Below are positions 61,019-64,000 of a stretch of DNA of 64,000 nt, in pieces. The position numbers and the translations under genes were made by a program. Source of the stretch: DATKIY01 sp963726755 (GTDB taxonomy: Bacteria; Actinomycetota; Actinomycetes; JAHEKZ01); contig CAVSDB010000001.1 of assembly GCA_963726755.1 (NCBI GenBank), positions 1,116,001 through 1,180,000 on the forward strand, written 5' to 3'. Every line of letters starts with the position of its first letter. Position 1 is the stretch's first letter. Below the pieces are notes generated by a model. It was not told the DNA's origin and ran no database searches. It saw only the letters and a list, made by a program, of their open reading frames with translations.

Positions 61019-62068
61019 CCGGGAAAGCGTTCGACCTGGTGGTGGTCGGTGGGGGACCGGTTGGGCTCTACGCCGCCACTCGAGCTTCGCTGCGGGGGAT
61101 GCGGGTGACCGTGGTCGAACCGCGCGATATGCCGATCGACAAGGCTTGCGGAGAAGGGCTGATGCCCTCAGCGCTGGAGAAGCTCGGCGGGATCTCGGTT
61201 GATCCTCCTGGGCAGGTGTTCACCGGGATCACCTACCTTGACGCAGAAGGTACTCGCCAAGGAACCGCGACGTTCACAGCAGGACCGGGCCGCGGTGTCC
61301 GCAGAACGGTTCTTAGCGAATTGCTTGGAACGCGGGCCAAGGAAATGCACGTCGAACAGGTCCACGATCGGTGCGTCGGTATCGAACAAACCTCAGACTC
61401 AGCAACGGTTCTGCTGGAAGGCGGAACGTCAATTAGGTCGCGCTATGTGTTCGGTGCCGACGGTTTGCATTCAAAGGTGCGTGGCTGGATAGGCATTTCC
61501 GTGCGAGGGAGACGACCTGCGCGATATGGGCTACGTAAGCACTTCCACACTGCACCCTGGAGTAAGACCGTCGAGGTCTACTGGTCGAAGCACGCAGAGG
61601 CGTACGTCACGCCGGTGTCGGGTACTGAAGTCGGTGTGGCCATTCTCAGCGGCGCAACTGAAGGATCGTTTGAGGATCGACTCAGGCAGTTTCCTGCGCT
61701 TCGCCAGCGACTGGGTGGAGGAACGACGAGCAGTCAGGTACGCGGCGCGGGTCCGCTCTGGCAACGCGTGAGCCGACGCACGACCGGACGGGTCTTGCTC
61801 GTCGGTGACGCCGCGGGCTACGTGGACGCGTTAACTGGCGAAGGACTGGCGATGGGCTTTCAGTGCGCTGATGCGGCGCTGCACGCCGTTGCGCTGGGGG
61901 AGCCGCACGCGTACGAACGGGAGTGGATAAGGCTCACCAGGCACTATCGCTGGCTGACTCGGGGGCTGGTGGACGCCACGAGAAGTCAGACGATCAGGAA
62001 GGATGATCGTGCCGGCGGCTGATACCGCACATCCGGTCTTTGCTGCGCTGGTCAACCAACTCGGCTGA
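61015..62068 (+). CDS. FAD-dependent oxidoreductase, SrsC/geranylgeranyl-reductase-like (frameshift near 62001)
   Basis: About 350 residues when rejoined. N-terminal FAD-binding FDLVVVGGGPVGLYAATRAS, the CGEGLMPSALEKLG segment and the second FAD motif GRVLLVGDAAGYVDALTGEG place it in the flavin monooxygenase/reductase superfamily. It is the counterpart of SrsC, a hydroxylase. The frame stops early at 62022; removing one base near 62001 gives RKMIVPAADTAHPVFAALVN and a TGA at 62066. The last gene of the operon; a hairpin follows. Confidence 0.88.
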
Positions 62069-62074
62069 CACCGT

Positions 62075-62126
62075 CAAGTTGCTAGACGGGCCGGGCGCGA
62101 TAGCGCCCGCTCTGCATAGCAACTTG
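62075..62126. terminator. Hairpin at the end of the PKS operon
   Basis: CAAGTTGCTA (62075-62084) pairs perfectly with TAGCAACTTG (62117-62126); inside it GGGCGC-GATA-GCGCCC (62093-62108) forms a second stem. It starts 7 bases after the flavoprotein stop and ends just before the minus-strand HAD gene stop, so it can terminate both. Confidence 0.65.
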
Positions 62127-62129
62127 TGA

Positions 62130-62642
62130 TTACGTGCGGCCCTCGGTTTCCTGCGCGTCGAACAGCACGCCTTGACGTCTGCGTGACTCGGGTGAGTCCT
62201 CTCGCTCCATCCATTGCGCGTGGTGAACGACAAAGCCCTCTTCGATGGCCGACTGAATCACCCGGATGTCGTCGTCAACGAAGATCGCCACGTCGCGGTC
62301 TTTTTGCAGTTTTCGTAACTCACCGAGCTTGTACCGCTTTGCCGGTCGATAGTCGACATTGCCTCGCATGATCAACCGACCGCTAGGGAAGCCGTATCGG
62401 TCCAACCAGTGTTCGGTATCCCGACGAGACTTCTCGGGGCGACCGGTCAGGTAGACGACCTCATACTGTTCGGCGAGCTCAAGGGCCAACTCCAGACCTT
62501 CGCCGAGAATTGGGTCGTGAGGCGCAGCAGCGAAGAAGCCGTCCCAGTCCTGCGACTTACCGTCCAGCAGCGGTAACCGATGCCGGACGTCGGCGAGGAC
62601 GCCATCGATGTCCATCACTGCGAAGAGGGGAGCGTCGGCCAT
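62130..62642 (-). CDS. HAD-superfamily phosphatase (polynucleotide-kinase phosphatase-like)
   Basis: 170 residues. Motif I is AVMDIDGVLADVRHRL (nucleophile and general-acid aspartates), motif II the T of VVYLTGRPEKSR, a lysine at AKRYKLGEL and motif IV DVAIFVDDDIRVI. This is the pattern of small HAD phosphatases related to the phosphatase domain of T4 polynucleotide kinase. The substrate is unknown. It is separated from the UvrA-like gene upstream by about 100 bases that hold no gene. Confidence 0.85.
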   Translation of the reverse strand: MADAPLFAVMDIDGVLADVRHRLPLLDGKSQDWDGFFAAAPHDPILGEGLELALELAEQYEVVYLTGRPEKSRRDTEHWLDRYGFPSGRLIMRGNVDYRPAKRYKLGELRKLQKDRDVAIFVDDDIRVIQSAIEEGFVVHHAQWMEREDSPESRRRQGVLFDAQETEGRT

Positions 62643-62741
62643 CCCAGGACGCTATCCAGGATTGCGGTAGCCAGACGGCGCTCAGCAACCAGAATCGTCC
62701 GCAATCGAGGAGTTGACATAATGTAGATTATCGGCACTTTC

Positions 62742-64000
62742 TCACGAGGGGGCCAGGCGCACGTATTCCGCCAGGTGCCTCCCGGTCAGCGTCTTCTTGG
62801 CCTTGACGATGTCCGCAGGGGTTCCCTCGAAGACGATCTGGCCCCCATCGTGCCCAGCGCCCGGTCCGAGATCGACGATCCAGTCGGCGTGCGCCATGAC
62901 CGCCTGGTGATGCGCGATCACGATGACTGACTTTCCGGAGTCAACGAGTCGGTCCAGCAAACCAAGCAACTGCTGGACGTCGGCGAGGTGCAGGCCGCTC
63001 GTCGGTTCGTCCAACACGTAGACGTCGCCCTTCTCCGCCATGTGGGTGGCCAGTTTGAGGCGCTGTCGCTCGCCACCGGACAACGTGGTCAGCGGCTGGC
63101 CGAGGCTGAGGTAACCCAGTCCAACGTCAGCGAGTCGTTCCAGGATCTTGTGCGCGGCAGGAGTCTGCGCTCTGCCAGAGCCGAAGAACACCTCCGCTTC
63201 GTTCACCGGCATCGCGAGTACCTGGCTGATGTCCTTCCCACCAAACTTGTACTTCAGTACGTCGGCTTCGAAGCGTTTTCCCTCGCACACCTCGCAGGTA
63301 GCAGCAACTCCAGCCATCATCGCGAGGTCGGTGTAGATGACTCCGATGCCGTTGCAGTTTGGGCAAGCGCCTTCGGAGTTGGCGCTAAACAGTGCTGGTT
63401 TCACGCCGTTGGCCTTCGCGAAGGCTTTACGTATCGGGTCCAGCAGACCGGTGTAGGTCGCGGGGTTGCTTCGTCGGGAACCGCGGATCGGAGTTTGATC
63501 GACCGAAACTACGCCGTCGCGTTCGGACACCGAGCCGTGGATCAGCGAACTCTTGCCCGATCCGGCCACGCCGGTCACGACGACCAGCACACCAAGCGGG
63601 ATGTCGACATTGACGTCCCGCAGGTTGTTGGTGCTCGCGCCGCGGACCTCAAGCACTCCTGTCGAATTCCGCACCGACTCCTTTAGAGCGGCCCGGTCCT
63701 CGAGATGTCTTCCGGTGAGCGTCTTGCTGGACCGCAGCCCGGCGACGGTTCCTTCGAACACCACCTCTCCCCCGGCAGTTCCAGCACGCGGCCCCAGGTC
63801 GACGACGTGTTCAGCGATAGCGATCGTCTCGGGTTTGTGTTCGACGACGAGCACCGTGTTGCCCTTGTCTCGAAGCTGCAGCAGCAGGTCGTTCATTCGC
63901 TGAATGTCGTGCGGGTGAAGGCCGACTGTCGGCTCATCGAAGACGTAGGTCACGTCGGTGAGTGACGAACTGAGGTGGCGGATCATTTTGGTCCGCTGTC
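62742..64000 (-). CDS. UvrA-like ABC ATPase, C-terminal part (5' end outside window)
   Basis: 420 codons visible, open to the right edge. Walker B and H-loop of the first domain (YVFDEPTVGLHPHDIQRMND, VLVVEHKPE), Walker A of the second (VTGVAGSGKSSLIHG), a zinc module (CPNCNG and CEVCEGKRF), the signature TTLSGGERQRLKLATHM and a final VLDEPTSGLHLADVQ. It is a UvrA relative; the RSRRSNPATYTGLLD-type segment and short insert fit the UvrA paralogues found in actinobacteria, often linked to drug resistance. Whether it is a repair UvrA cannot be decided from this half. Confidence 0.85.
   Translation of the reverse strand, partial: QRTKMIRHLSSSLTDVTYVFDEPTVGLHPHDIQRMNDLLLQLRDKGNTVLVVEHKPETIAIAEHVVDLGPRAGTAGGEVVFEGTVAGLRSSKTLTGRHLEDRAALKESVRNSTGVLEVRGASTNNLRDVNVDIPLGVLVVVTGVAGSGKSSLIHGSVSERDGVVSVDQTPIRGSRRSNPATYTGLLDPIRKAFAKANGVKPALFSANSEGACPNCNGIGVIYTDLAMMAGVAATCEVCEGKRFEADVLKYKFGGKDISQVLAMPVNEAEVFFGSGRAQTPAAHKILERLADVGLGYLSLGQPLTTLSGGERQRLKLATHMAEKGDVYVLDEPTSGLHLADVQQLLGLLDRLVDSGKSVIVIAHHQAVMAHADWIVDLGPGAGHDGGQIVFEGTPADIVKAKKTLTGRHLAEYVRLAPS

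Overview
This window is a piece of an actinobacterial (Actinomycetota) chromosome of roughly 60% GC by eye. The 16S gene carries the actinobacterial GTAAAGAGCTCGTAGGCGG stretch. Gene order matches Mycobacterium tuberculosis in two blocks: tlyA-nadK-recN-steA-mctB-pyrG-nudix-xerD-parA-scpA-scpB-rluB-cmk-der (Rv1694 to Rv1713) and pgsA2-like-gcvH-garA-merR-BFN-merR-gcvB (Rv1822 to Rv1832). I cannot name a genus. The window opens inside argJ and closes inside a UvrA-like ATPase gene, so both end genes are truncated by the window.

Layout. 1-4.6 kb: arginine operon argJ-argB-argR-argG-argH, without the usual argD and argF between argB and argR. 4.6-6.5 kb: mpg and tyrS. 6.5-12.2 kb: a complete rRNA operon (promoter, boxA-like site, leader hairpins, 16S, 23S, 5S, terminator) with no tRNA in the spacer. 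12.3-18 kb: TPR proteins, a TauE/TSUP permease, an SSB-like protein, an S4 protein and a secreted beta-propeller protein. 18-28.3 kb: tlyA, nadK, recN, steA, mctB, a MraY/WecA-like transferase, murJ and a large membrane protein, mostly with 4-base stop/start overlaps. 28.4-42.7 kb: pyrG, nudF, ald, an SGNH hydrolase, xerD, a parA plus small DNA-binding-like gene pair, scpA, scpB, rluB, aroH, tyrA, cmk, der, an S66 peptidase and tRNA-Pro(GGG).

42.8-52.2 kb is an accessory region: a cupin, several very small genes, a family of six hairpins with C-rich loops, secreted PD40 and LamG/PKD/FN3 proteins, a sulfatase remnant, a DUF4389 protein, a GyrI-like protein, a DUF2235 hydrolase and a dienelactone hydrolase. 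52.3-59.3 kb: glycine cleavage and cell-division regulation genes, ending in a tandem glycine riboswitch in front of gcvP. 59.4-62.1 kb: a three-gene type III PKS / methyltransferase / flavoprotein operon resembling srsABC. 62.1-64 kb: a HAD phosphatase and the UvrA-like gene, both on the minus strand.

Two global features matter to a user. First, about 28 single-base indels interrupt otherwise conserved genes; about 25 look like insertions. This is most simply a sequence-quality problem, so I give rejoined coordinates and indel positions. Second, many genes have a TANNNT -10 box exactly 6-8 nt before the start codon, implying leaderless mRNAs; this helped choose the starts of scpA, aroH and the BFN gene.
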